From Nematostella vectensis (lineage: Eukaryota; Cnidaria; Anthozoa; Actiniaria; Edwardsiidae): 64,000 nt of DNA. The position numbers were made by a program, and so were the translations under genes. The first letter of the stretch is position 1. Every line of letters begins with the position of its first letter. Below the pieces are notes generated by a model. It was not told where the DNA came from and ran no database searches. It worked only from the letters and a program-made list of their open reading frames with translations. The DNA is taken from positions 1,500,699-1,564,698 of the forward strand of contig NC_064041.1 in the NCBI RefSeq assembly GCF_932526225.1, read 5' to 3'. This document shows, one piece after another, positions 44,212 through 54,278 of the stretch.

Positions 44212-44700
44212 CTATTTATAAGATACAGAACGATCCCGTAATGGTATTTGAAAAGAATTATTGTGTGAGTCGAGGTATTTATTGCGACTGAATCTCATCG
44301 GGGCGGAATCATTCAGCCGATAAGATTCAGTCGCAAAAAATTTAGTGAATGATTCGGCTAAATCAACTAAATTTCTCGGACGGACGTGTCTTACGCTGTG
44401 GGTTTCTCTACCAAGTTTCCTTTCTAACCGATATGCAAGACGTTCCGCCCACAGACTTGTGATGGACGAAATATTTTTTGCATAATTGCGAACGAAACAG
44501 CCATACTTTAGTTGCCGCCGACAATTTGCATAGCATTCTTTTATTAGTTCGTGGAGATAAGATCTCCAGGAGGTGTTGGGGTGGTCCGAGAGGGGGTTCA
44601 TTGTTAACTCAAATCTGTTAGACAATAGATCATTCGGCAGCCAATCAAATCGTAGCCGATGAATCGGGACAAATCGCAGTGTCATTCGGCAACTAATCAA
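44212..44700 (-). CDS. Unidentified 162-codon frame
   Basis: The frame includes SWRSYLHELIKECYANCRRQ and a basic AERLAYRLERKLGRETHS stretch. It overlaps the CCAAT-repeat block and an inverted repeat, and I recognise no family. It may be a chance frame or a fragment of a mobile element. Its most protein-like part is 44300-44600. Confidence 0.2.
   Translation of the reverse strand: MISCRMTLRFVPIHRLRFDWLPNDLLSNRFELTMNPLSDHPNTSWRSYLHELIKECYANCRRQLKYGCFVRNYAKNISSITSLWAERLAYRLERKLGRETHSVRHVRPRNLVDLAESFTKFFATESYRLNDSAPMRFSRNKYLDSHNNSFQIPLRDRSVSYK
44282..44336. repeat. 20-bp inverted repeat
   Basis: TTGCGACTGAATCTCATCGG (44282-44301) and 44317-44336 are reverse complements at 19 of 20 positions, with a 15-bp spacer. 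Both arms contain the ATTCAGTCGC element. Confidence 0.85.
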
Positions 44701-44860
44701 ATCGAAGCAAGCAATTTGGGAAGTTCGGTAGTATCATTCGGTAGCCAATCATATTTGTCGTATTTATCACCTGGATTTTAAGGGCTCTCGTGGCGTGAGT
44801 GAGGCAGCCATTTTGTTTTCCCACGACAACAAGAAATATCTGTTTTTCCATTCAAAGTGA
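44631..44860 (+). promoter_or_regulatory. CCAAT-repeat promoter with 5' exon
   Basis: Three copies of CATTCGG(C/T)A(G/A)C(C/T)AATCA start at 44631, 44683 and 44735, exactly 52 bp apart. The first and third contain intact CCAAT boxes. About 70 bp further lies GCAGCCATTTTGTTTTC (a reverse YY1-like motif), then a possible donor CAAA|GTGAGT at 44857/44858. The phasing near five helical turns and the NF-Y-type boxes indicate a genuine promoter, direction probably plus. No downstream coding exon was identified, so the gene may be non-coding. Confidence 0.5.
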
Positions 44861-44888
44861 GTACAATTGCGCTTTTTCATTAAGCACT

Positions 44889-44910
44889 AATGCATTAAGC
44901 TTAATGCATT
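44889..44910. repeat. Perfect 22-bp palindrome
   Basis: AATGCATTAAG followed by its exact reverse complement CTTAATGCATT. It lies just upstream of the stem-loop cluster. Confidence 0.9.
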
Positions 44911-44954
44911 AAGCAGTAATGCCCTTGTTTTGGGCAATTTACAATTTTATTCGT

Positions 44955-45030
44955 GGATTGAAAGACTCAATCCGACATCACTGGTTTGTTAGACACAAAC
45001 CAACAATCACCGGATCGAAAGACTCGATCC
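44955..45030 (+). ncRNA. Three tandem stem-loops with NAGAC loops
   Basis: Three hairpins: 44955-44973 (GGATTGA/TCAATCC, loop AAGAC), 44982-45002 (TGGTTTGT/ACAAACCA, loop TAGAC) and 45012-45030 (GGATCGA/TCGATCC, loop AAGAC). Stems are perfect. The first and third differ by one compensatory pair (T-A versus C-G) while the loops are identical. They start 27 and 30 bp apart. A possible donor (TTTCAAG|GTGAGC) follows at about 45179. This is what a structured RNA looks like, but the family is unknown. Confidence 0.5.
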
Positions 45031-46094
45031 ACAAAGCTCAGCAAAGAAACAATCAAAACAATACAAACACTGAGATAATTATTAAGCAATTTGTGCTTGA
45101 CATTTGTATAATAGATAATCAAGCCAAGATAACCACTATCTGCGCCACTGAGTACTCACCTCTGCTCTGCATTTCAAGGTGAGCGAGCCACTGAGAAACA
45201 CGTGTTTAGTTGTGTTGATCTGACGTTTGTCAATTGCTGTACCGGTATTCCACTTTAATACAGAATATTAAATTTGCTGTCTTGATTACCTTAACATGGC
45301 ATTTTATTGGGTTGTAATAAGATGCAGCATTTTTGCCTGTGTTTCGATTTTCACTGCACTATTCTTTTGTTTCTTGTACAAGATTTATGAAGCGTACTCG
45401 TGCCATCTGACCCAAAAATCGTGCATGTTAGAAACGACCCAACCCCATCACTTATAAATGGTCTGTTCCAAATAGTATTGTTGGAATTGAAAAACTTAGT
45501 TGTCTTATACGTTCCAAAATAATAGTTGCGTTTAAGGGTACATGTTTTAAGCCATTTTCGTTCTAAATGCAAAATAGATCTCAAACTATGATTACGCTTA
45601 TAATGAAATAACAATAATAAAGCAATGATTATTATTGTTATAATCGATGATTAATTTCCAATACATTAGCATGGAAAGTCAGCTTTTAAAATTACATTGC
45701 CTAAAAGGGATGCATCCTTAGATGTTAGTCAAAGTTAGTTTAAAATGTTCGTTAAAGTTGAACCTATGTCACTGTTATAACTAAGAATATCTGTTGTTCT
45801 TAGATAGTATCATTTTTGCTTGTTTATAGAAATACGTTCAGAACATCTTTTGTTGTGTTTATTAATTAAAAGCACTCCACGAGCTCACCGAGGGTGTCCT
45901 TTGATATTGTTTTGCCAAGACAAAGCAAAGCACAACGCTCGTCTCGGTTCCCCGGGTTGCGTTCGGCTAAAACTCATGGAATGCTTTAGTAAACCAAGAG
46001 ATCATAACTAATAACAATGCTGCTCGTAGTTTATCGTAAAAAGAACCCGCTAGAAAACAGACTCCGCGAGAAGAAATATCCTATATTGAGCTTT

Positions 46095-46340
46095 AGACCA
46101 CGTCCACAGGTATCCGGAAATTTGTGAAAAAGCAATTTTTTTTAACGAATCCGGCTCTCGTCCACACGTATCCAGCGTTATTTCCGGCCTTATTCGGAAA
46201 TTTTTGAAACACTCCCCAGAAGAAAATTGAAAAAAATAAAATGTTATTTATCCGTTACGAATACGTAAACATGTGGACGGTAGTATCCGGAAAAAAAAAA
46301 GTGCGCTTAAGTCATTCTGTTGGAAACGGCCGGAAATTAC
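46095..46340. repeat. MITE-like segment with repeated GTATCCGG motifs
   Basis: ACCACGTCCACAGGTATCCG at the left, CGTCCACACGTATCC inside (46149-46163) and, inverted, ATGTGGACGGTAGTATCCGG near the right (46270-46289). Short terminal inverted similarity (CGTCCAC / GTGGACG) with AT-rich middle suggests a small non-autonomous DNA transposon. Ends not defined exactly. Confidence 0.35.
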
Positions 46341-48316
46341 CTCAAGGTAGAGGATTGTGTGTTAGTAGTGTTTATGTTATATTTTAAATTCATGTGGATA
46401 TTCTATAGCCTTCTAATTTGACTTCAAATAGCATAAATATATCTCATCGTTTACTTTGCGCTTATAACATATAACATTGCCATGAACAATTGAAAACAAT
46501 TATACAGTACTGTTATTACAATTATGGCTCCTTTTGAGTGTAACAGCAAATTTACTCCTAAGATATAGTACATCGAGGGTTGTCAAAGTAATTTTTAGAA
46601 AAAGAGATAACATTACAGCCAAACATATTTTGGTTTTCCTGAATTCTATTACAGTTCCAGCCCTGCTGTGACTTTGTTCTCTATGCTAGCCTATGCCCTC
46701 TACACCCCAAAGAGATAGCATTTAGTGTGTGAGGAATAGGAAAATAAGTACATGATGATACTAGACTGCTACCAATGAAATATATCCTGATGTACATCCA
46801 GATATTCTATATAGCCTCTTATTTGGCACCGAAGTATTTTTGTCTAAAAGATATAATAGCATAAAGAAATTGTGTTGTTTACTATGTGGTCTTATTATAA
46901 AATTAAATCAAAATGAGACCAATGAGAGCGCTCCTTATTAGTAAGAAAAGCAGACAGACCCCACGCGTAGTAACACTTCACAAACACCTAAACTACTAAA
47001 TAACAACGACCTACTCGGTTTGGTAAAAGCCTCACGGTCAGATTTTGCCTGGAGTCTGGGAAGGGTTGCACGAGCAGGGAGAAACTTGGGCACAATATCC
47101 TATCATGTCTTTGCCCGCTAAGCTCCATTATGAAATAGCAGGTAATATACCTTCTGAGTACATCTGAGAATGCCCTAAAATCGATAGGATTATCGAAGAG
47201 TGGACCACCGACTACCGAATTATTTTCGCAAGCCTTGAGGTCCTTGTTAGAAATGAAAGATTTCGTGCATCATTGTGACACAAAATATACTACAGAAAAG
47301 GCGTAGTACTTCTAGTCTATGACGAGGCTCATACTCATTTCGAATGCACGTGATTTCTCGATCGGATTTTTTTTGTACGTCAAAGGTTAATCAAATTGTT
47401 GAAGTCAAATCCCTCAAACTTGACACAACCCTTGAATTATCTAGCCTTTCAATAGAATCTTCCCAATACTGTTTATGTTTAGCGTATAGTTTTTCTTTTC
47501 TCTCTCGATGTGTAAATTTCGAGACTGTTTTTACAGTTTCTGTCAATAAGTGATGGTGCTAATTGGCAAAAGGCGCCTGGTCTAGTAAGGCGACTAATTG
47601 GATTAGAAAGCCTATCCAAAAATAGCTTTTACAGAGCAGTTGCCCAGGGCGTCTTTCAATCCTCTTTCTTTCTCGTGTGCTCCTTGTGTGCCCGATCTCC
47701 GCAACGTCCTGGGTCCCCGAGGATGAAAAGGGTGGGTGATTTGGTTTTAACCCTCAACTAAACTTTTTTAGACAAAAAGCCATGAGTCAGTGGCCTCAGG
47801 TCATATTTTTGTTTGTCCCCACTCCCCCAAGGTGGGTACAAGTTTAAGTCAAAATCTGTCAATCGACCACCCCCTCACAACAGATTCTTGTTCAAAAGTG
47901 CTCTAGCCCCCCACGTTGAGACCACTCCCCCAGGACCATAGGGGTAGGGGGTTTCGAATGACTAGTGCATAAGCTACCATACCACTGGATCTTTTAGAGG
48001 CTCCTGCCCACATTTGGCTGGTCTCTCAGAACGCTTCCTTTAGATAAGTATAATTAAACCTTAACCTGAAAAGTTTTTTGCTTCAAAACCATTCTCTATT
48101 TCTTATCTGCCCAATTCTCAAAGAAGCTTGAAAATTTAGTGTTTTTAATAGTTTCGAACTTAATCCTATCTGTTTTGCTTCTTGTTTTGGAGCTCTGCTT
48201 TCAGACAATGTCTAACGGGAATAAAGAATTGGACCAGACGCCTTTTTTAAGATCTTTGTCATACATGTCACAACACAGGGGCCCAATGAATTGATCTATC
48301 CTTCTGGTATCCTAGG

Positions 48317-48348
48317 TAAACTAGACTCTGCGCGCAGGGTCTAGTTTA
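48317..48348. repeat. 32-bp near-perfect palindrome
   Basis: TAAACTAGAC, a CTGCGCGCAG core, then GTCTAGTTTA. The arms pair over the whole length with a single mismatched pair. Confidence 0.85.
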
Positions 48349-48677
48349 CTCAAAAAGAAGCTCAGGCTCTAGGAAAATTTTTACCCGCAGTGATATCTAG
48401 TTTTTTTGTTTGTGTTGAGTAAACCACGTATTCCCACCTCAGCTGGTTGTATTTGCTTTGTTTTCTCTCCTCCAGCGAGCTCTGTAGCTATGCGTTACCT
48501 CGTACCACGCCAGGTAAATGAGAGCGCCGGCGGTGCGTTTTCCCCCACTTTATTCTGATTCCCTGCAAACCAGACACAATTGGGCGCCCCCCCCCCCCCC
48601 CTAAAAAAAATAATAATAATTGAAACGGACTTTGAAAAAAAGAATGAGCCCTTTTATAACAAATGTTTTTGATAATA

Positions 48678-51185
48678 TATAGATTTAGGCACTACCTAAA
48701 AGCAGAGCCAGCATTTAACACCTTTTTGTGTTGACTGATAGGGGTAGTTTTAGAGGGGATCTTGGTGTCTCTAGAATGTTTTTTTAATGAGATTAAAAAG
48801 ATGTCAAATTTTACTGCCATGTGATTATGAATTGTATTGGCCCCTCCAAATGGATCAAGCAAGCACTCATTCAATAATATTAAATATGCAGTATGAAAGT
48901 TAACAAAATACTAAAACTTGATGTGAAAAAAGGCTTTTAAAGTTCAAGGTGTCTTAGTTGACGAGAATGTTTTTTCAAGAGTCTAATGGTCAATTCTTAT
49001 TTCCCTTTAAAGAATTTCCACTATGTATATTTTTATCAAAACACCATTCTAACAAGCTTTGACCTTGTGAAGAATATATCAAGGATGTAACAGCATTCCA
49101 AAGATTTAAATGTCATACTGTAATTCAGGGGCGGATCTAGCTTTTTGCCTAGAGGGGGGGGATTTGGCCCAAAAATTTTCGTCATTATTTTACCTTCGTA
49201 ACGAATTTGGGGTGAAAAGATACACTGAAAACAATGAAAAAGGAAGCCCAAGGGGAGGTTTAAACCCCCTACCACCCCCCCCCCCCCATAGACCCACTAC
49301 TGTAGTTTTCATGTACCACAACTGATTATTCAGAAAAATGTGTTGAAACTAAACTCCACAAATATACCCCTTCCCTTGATAGAAGTTTCATGAATGTACA
49401 CTTGTATCAAAGCTACATTCTGACCAGCTTTGCTCTTGCAAAGAAACAAATGATGGATGCAAAAGCATTCCAAAAAAAGAATGATACAGTTAGATACACT
49501 TCAGGTGCCATATGGAAGGTTAATATATCACTTATTACTGGTGATACTCCATCGCCAAGGAAATTAGAATTCACAAATATACCTCCAGTCATGCATTAGA
49601 CATTGGTGCCTCCACCCTGTTGGATTGTGGCCTGCATTTTTTGTATAGAAACCTGGATCCACATATGCTAATGCTACTCCAAAATTAAATGCAAGGAGGA
49701 GAACAAATTGATTGAAAATGTCTAATTTCAAACCTATTACCTATTTTAATTTATTTAGGGTGCAGAGAGGTAACGGCAAATAATATCAATAGTCAAGAGA
49801 GGGAGGGAGGGGGGGGAGAGAGCTAAGCAAAAAGAATATAGGTAATAGAGGTTGCATTTTGTGTTTTTATTTTCGATGAGAAAATTCTCTTGTAACTGTA
49901 AAGTTAATATATAGTAAAATATATAGTATATATAAGTAATTTGTAGTTATGATAATATTAAAAAAGTTGCTGTATCTTCGAGAAGCTTAAATACACAGAA
50001 TATAAAGACAGGAAAGGTCTTCTTCAGCAATAAATGATAGGATGATATTTGTCAGCCTTTATTAAACATCTCAACGCAGTCAATAAAGTATAGAGAGAAC
50101 GAAGAACATCAAAGGATGTTGTTATGCTCAAATTGTTTGATTTAGACCACGAATTCTCAAAGCAAACTCTATAAACAAATGTATAAATCGAACAAGCTAA
50201 GTGACATTGAAACAGTAACTAGACTACTACATATTTCTGTCGTTAAATTCTTTCTTACCGTGAGGAATATATGCCTGAATTTATAGAACGTGTAAGTATT
50301 TACGAATTTAACATTTTCATGGCGATTGCCAGTAGAATAAAAACCACTCAAGTGCACGCCAAAATCATAAGCCAATCGGAATTCAAGTAGATGGTATTTA
50401 AGCCAATCAAAACAGGGATAGATGACTTTGATATGACATCTTGACGTCAAACTGGTACAGTGTTTTAGCTTGAGCGATTGGTTCTGGAAAAAAAAAACAC
50501 GAAGAAACGAGCATTATAAAAGCACAACAATAAAAGAAAAATAACTGTGATATTCTCAATAAAAACCGTCGTTCAAAACTCACCTTGGCATTGTTTTTTG
50601 TCGCTTTCTGTTTGTCGCTTGTGTTCGCTTTTTGTTGTAAACTGTGAACTTGTCGACTTTCTGCTAGCAAGAAACTCGTCGACACAAGTGAATTATTTTT
50701 ATAGCTGAAAACATACATAAATCCAAGGCCCTTTCTTCTCAGGATCTCCTTATAGATCTCCATATATATAGACGTGAAGGAATGTTATAAGAATGGTAAT
50801 GTAGAGCCTCTAAGAAGTCCTTTTTGCTGCGGACAACGGATTCACGAACACTAGGGTAGATTTTACTATCGGCTCGTACTTCAGACAAAACGGTTCCTCA
50901 AAGATTTCAGCCCATTTGAATCCGCATATTTTCTCATTAAATACTATTTTCAATCTGCCTTTTTTGCTGTGAACATACGAACTTTGATGGCGGTAAAAAA
51001 AAAAATTAAAAACGTAAGACCAAGGGGACCTGGGAGTTGCACGATTGACTGGATGGATGGATAAATGGATTGTGACACCACAGGATACCCGCGCGATGAC
51101 CACAAAACCAAGTCGCATAGCTATACCATATTTCTATACCTATGGAGCTCCGCGCACGGCCTGCGGCCGCGCTGGCTCCACTATG
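48678..51185 (+). mobile_element. TATAG-type repeat, copy B (2.5 kb)
   Basis: The left end TATAGATTTAGGCACTACCT with GCAGAGCCAGCA and the right end GAGCTCCGCGCACGGCCTGC followed by GGCCGCGCTGGCTCCACTAT (51146-51185) share the inverted TATAG/GGAGCC plan described for 28749-41840. The interior matches copy A in patches and the 42914-43776 segment nearly perfectly. It encodes no recognisable protein, so it is non-autonomous. A hAT-like insert sits at 49126-49299. The LRRC8-type gene begins 280 bp past its right end. Confidence 0.55.
49126..49299 (+). mobile_element. hAT-like MITE nested in copy B
   Basis: CAGGGGCGGATCTAGC opens the insert; flanking CTGTAATT (49118-49125) and CTGTAGTT (49300-49307) form an 8-bp target duplication with one difference, the hAT hallmark. 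Comparison with copy A, which lacks these 174 bp between the same flanks, confirms the insertion. The right terminus is eroded and contains a long C run. Confidence 0.7.
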
Positions 51186-51439
51186 ACGCAAAACGACTGC
51201 AAACCAAACCTCCTTTGCCTTGTTCCCAACGCTGAATTGACAAACGGCACCCATTATTTGGTACCCTGCTAGAAGAGCTTTCCTTTCCATTTTTTTAGCA
51301 CTTTTTGCCTCGGACGGAAAAAACTCAACAGCTCGAGTAGCAAAAACCGCGAATAGTTATAACACTGAAAATCGCTAGGGAAAGCCTCTTGTTATCCAGG
51401 TAATAATTTGGTAAACGGCTAATGTTAACACAAGGCTTC

Positions 51440-51457
51440 TCTTTTTTCATTTACCAG
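51440..51457 (+). promoter_or_regulatory. Likely 3' splice site upstream of the LRRC8-type start
   Basis: TTCTCTTTTTTCATTTACCAG, of which the last 18 bases are given here, ends about 10 bp before the ATG at 51468. A pyrimidine tract plus CAG implies a spliced 5' untranslated exon upstream, so the promoter may lie inside or beyond the TATAG element. Confidence 0.5.
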
Positions 51458-51467
51458 CAGCACAAAG

Positions 51468-54278
51468 ATGTTTCCCATAGAGCAACTCGCACGATTTGAA
51501 GCAAGCAACTCTGCCTATCGACTTCTTAAGCCATGGTGGGACGTGCTCACGGATTATCTTATAGCTGCAATGCTTGTAGTTGCTGTATTGGCCGGGTTAA
51601 TGCAAGCATCCAGTGGAAGGTTGGTCTGTCTGCCTGCCGATTGTCGCCCGGAAATAAATCAAAGTGCCCAGAATGTTGGCTACAGCACTGCTTCCTTGTA
51701 TAACCCTAATTCTACTTCCACAAGTAAAGAGAGAAAGGTGTTGACAAATCTTCAAGACAGAAATCAGTATGATTTTGTAGAAGCGGAATGCAACCAGAGA
51801 GCTGTCCACTTGTTTACATCATACTTCCCTCTTATTGTTTTCGGGGAGGCAATATTATTGCTAGTTGTCCATAACTTCTGGCTCAAGTGGCCTGACACGT
51901 CAGGAATGTTTGAGTGTTTTTTAAATCTGTTGACGGAATGTTCAAACGTGTCTGGTACATCTCTAGCTATAGCAAACTCACTATGGGGAACTGAATTATT
52001 AGATTCGGACATAAAGCACGTTTCTTTTACAGAAGAAGGAGATATAGATTTTAAACAACTATTTTCGCGGCAAACTAAAGAAGTAGGTGTCTCAGAGCAG
52101 TATGGTGTCGAGTCCAGCTCGAGTCCAGATCCAGATAAGATCGAAATGTTTTCAGTTAGTTGTCAAACTCAAGAAGCAGGTGTCTCAGAGCAGTATGGTG
52201 TCGAGTCCAGCTCAAGGCCAGACGCAGATGAGATCAAGGGGTTATCAGAGAGCATAACAAAATTTAAAGCAGATATCAATTCAACAAGGGGAATAACACT
52301 GCGTTTATTATACGCTATTCGGGCATTTTTTCAGTGCCTTTTAACCTTAGCATTCATTGTGGTTAACGCCTGTTTTCACGAACAATTGAAGGAGCAAATC
52401 AATTGTAACACTGATCATATCATCCACGAAAAATACTCTCGCTTCACGTGCTACAATGTCCTCAGTTCATACTTCTCCGTTACACTGTGTATATATTACA
52501 TTTTACTTGTTTTTTGTGCTGTTATACTTGTTATTAACTGCGCTTGGACATATAAGAAGCTCAATCGACCGTTCGACTTTAAGAAGGAGCTGATGACGCA
52601 TATCCAATCACCAATCCAAAAAAAAAACCCAGAAGAACCAGTAAAACCAGAAGAACCAGAAGAACTAGAAGAACAAGAAGAACAAGGGGATTCTAACTCG
52701 GTATTCGTCCCAATGGTAGACCCAACCGAACAAGATTGTAGACAAGAACAAGAAGAACAAGGGGATTCTAACTCGGTCCCTCTAGTAAACAGACAAGATT
52801 GTAGACCCGACACGAAACAGCAGCAAGCGGCTCCTGGCGGACAGTTCAACCAGGATCTAAACATAATACGCCTTGCTGAATTACATCCAGCAACTGGAGA
52901 ATTCGCCTTCATTCTTCATCTACTGAACGCAAGTTCAAGTAATAAGCGGCATTTACTGAGAATTGCAATCTTTGGCTCGAGTAAAAACGAGAAAATTATT
53001 AAAGACTTGATGCTTTGCATAAAATGGCCCAAGGAAAAGCTCGATAGTAAAACAACTCAAAGTGGTCGAGAATTGGAGCTTACTTTTTCAAATGGAGTGC
53101 CAATGTCCCTCTTTGAAATGAAGCAGTTAGAATCATTGACCTTATGTGGTCTGACAATGCGTGACTTTGATTGTACAAACAAGTGGGCCAAGCTTAAAAG
53201 TCTTAAATCACTTTCACTGACAAAAGGCAACTTGACATCTATCCCTGAGGAAGTGTTTCGTCTGGTGTCCCTGGAGAAGTTAGACTTGAACAATAACAGG
53301 CTTACCTCAATACCTGAAAGTATTGCACAGTTGAATAAATTAACCAATTTGAACTTGGCACACAACAACATCAGTGAAGTCCCTGAATACGTCTGGCAGA
53401 TAGGGTGTCTTAGAGAGCTGTTTCTATCTCACAATAGCAATCTTACCCTGAATAAACCTGAACATCAACACAAGTTAACGGTATTGCATATCGACGAAGA
53501 CATGCGCTCCCGGATGGAAGAACCCACCGAAGTATATTTCCGTCCTGTTCTACACAATGGAGACATTTTAAAACCGTTCTTTACGTTTTCTCTGGCGTTT
53601 GACCCTGCTGCTGACGAACAAACATACAATATGAAATCAAAACGGAAGGGTTTAGCCATGATTTTCAATTTTGAATCAAAAGTATATCAGAACGAAGATG
53701 ACCTTGATTATTTATTTCGGACTATTGGTTACGAAATACGTTCAAGTGAAATAAATACGATTCAAACGAATGAAAGTAAATTGTCTAATTTAAAAGAACA
53801 GTTGAAAGGCATCCGTAGTCCTTATAATTCAGTCATTTTGGCTGTATTGTCATGTAGTGATGGACAAGACGTATTTCTGTCAAGAGAGGAGAAAGTCAGC
53901 GTTGAGGCTCTGGTCGGACTTATGTGTGGGATACCACACTTGAATGGAAAGCCAAAAGTACTTTTACTTATTCATAATCGTACCAGCTGCAATGGCTATG
54001 ACGATGAAATATTCAAAGTTATACCTTGTTTAAAGGAGCCAAAAGATGAAGATGTCCTAATTGTCTACTCCGATCTGTATTGTGATCACAATGTTTCATT
54101 CATTAAGGAATTCGTGAAAGTGTCGAGCGATTACTGCTGCCGTGAAGATCTGCTGACTCTTCTTGATAGGACAAAACATCAGCTTATTCCGAAGATCGAT
54201 TTTTCCAATTACATGCGAAGCGTAGTAACGAAAAATACTTTCACCAAAAAGTTATTTTTCTTTCCTGGTGTTTTCTAG
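51468..54278 (+). CDS. LRRC8-type channel protein with C-terminal pseudocaspase domain (936 aa)
   Basis: Residues 1-360 are an LRRC8 pore module: ARFEASNSAYRLLKPWWDVL at the start, TM1 about 29-48, TM2 about 119-138, TM3 about 284-305, TM4 about 334-356. C54, C108, C313 and C328 sit where LRRC8A has the loop cysteines that form disulfides. Residues 365-470 are an acidic Glu/Gln linker. GEFAFILHLL (477-486) begins the usual LRRC8 post-pore segment, and four to five LRRs fill about 545-675. From about 725 the fold is caspase-like: KGLAMIF, AVLSCSDGQ (His position is C796), PKVLLLIHNRT (Cys position of QACRG is N837), then p10 features IVYSDLY, DLLTLLDRTKHQL and TKKLFFF. LRRC8 proteins form volume-regulated anion channels in the plasma membrane with cytosolic LRRs; the caspase-like domain would be cytosolic. 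No stops or frameshifts, single coding exon as in other LRRC8 genes. Confidence 0.85.
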   Translation: MFPIEQLARFEASNSAYRLLKPWWDVLTDYLIAAMLVVAVLAGLMQASSGRLVCLPADCRPEINQSAQNVGYSTASLYNPNSTSTSKERKVLTNLQDRNQYDFVEAECNQRAVHLFTSYFPLIVFGEAILLLVVHNFWLKWPDTSGMFECFLNLLTECSNVSGTSLAIANSLWGTELLDSDIKHVSFTEEGDIDFKQLFSRQTKEVGVSEQYGVESSSSPDPDKIEMFSVSCQTQEAGVSEQYGVESSSRPDADEIKGLSESITKFKADINSTRGITLRLLYAIRAFFQCLLTLAFIVVNACFHEQLKEQINCNTDHIIHEKYSRFTCYNVLSSYFSVTLCIYYILLVFCAVILVINCAWTYKKLNRPFDFKKELMTHIQSPIQKKNPEEPVKPEEPEELEEQEEQGDSNSVFVPMVDPTEQDCRQEQEEQGDSNSVPLVNRQDCRPDTKQQQAAPGGQFNQDLNIIRLAELHPATGEFAFILHLLNASSSNKRHLLRIAIFGSSKNEKIIKDLMLCIKWPKEKLDSKTTQSGRELELTFSNGVPMSLFEMKQLESLTLCGLTMRDFDCTNKWAKLKSLKSLSLTKGNLTSIPEEVFRLVSLEKLDLNNNRLTSIPESIAQLNKLTNLNLAHNNISEVPEYVWQIGCLRELFLSHNSNLTLNKPEHQHKLTVLHIDEDMRSRMEEPTEVYFRPVLHNGDILKPFFTFSLAFDPAADEQTYNMKSKRKGLAMIFNFESKVYQNEDDLDYLFRTIGYEIRSSEINTIQTNESKLSNLKEQLKGIRSPYNSVILAVLSCSDGQDVFLSREEKVSVEALVGLMCGIPHLNGKPKVLLLIHNRTSCNGYDDEIFKVIPCLKEPKDEDVLIVYSDLYCDHNVSFIKEFVKVSSDYCCREDLLTLLDRTKHQLIPKIDFSNYMRSVVTKNTFTKKLFFFPGVF
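53634..54275 (+). other. Pseudocaspase (peptidase C14-like) domain of the LRRC8-type protein
   Basis: About 214 residues. First strand KGLAMIFNF, then DDLDYLFRTIGYEIR (the helix usually read as D-x2-x2-LF-x2-LGF), then SVILAVLSCSDGQDVF where caspases have ILSHGEEG, NGKPKVLLLIHNR where they have GKPKLFFIQACR, then EDVLIVYSDLY and FIKEFVKV as in the small subunit, and a final KKLFFF where caspases end with KELYF. Both catalytic residues are replaced. The interdomain cleavage linker and the Arg-rich substrate loops are short, so proteolysis is unlikely and a scaffold or sensor role is more plausible. Confidence 0.7.

Larger units (their letters stand above)
45190..48670. other. AT-rich non-coding stretch
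   Basis: No gene found. It holds a MITE-like segment (46095-46340), a 32-bp near-palindrome (48317-48348), a dispersed repeat copy (48415-48505) matching 7015-7105, and pyrimidine-rich patches near 47690-47960. Confidence 0.5.
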
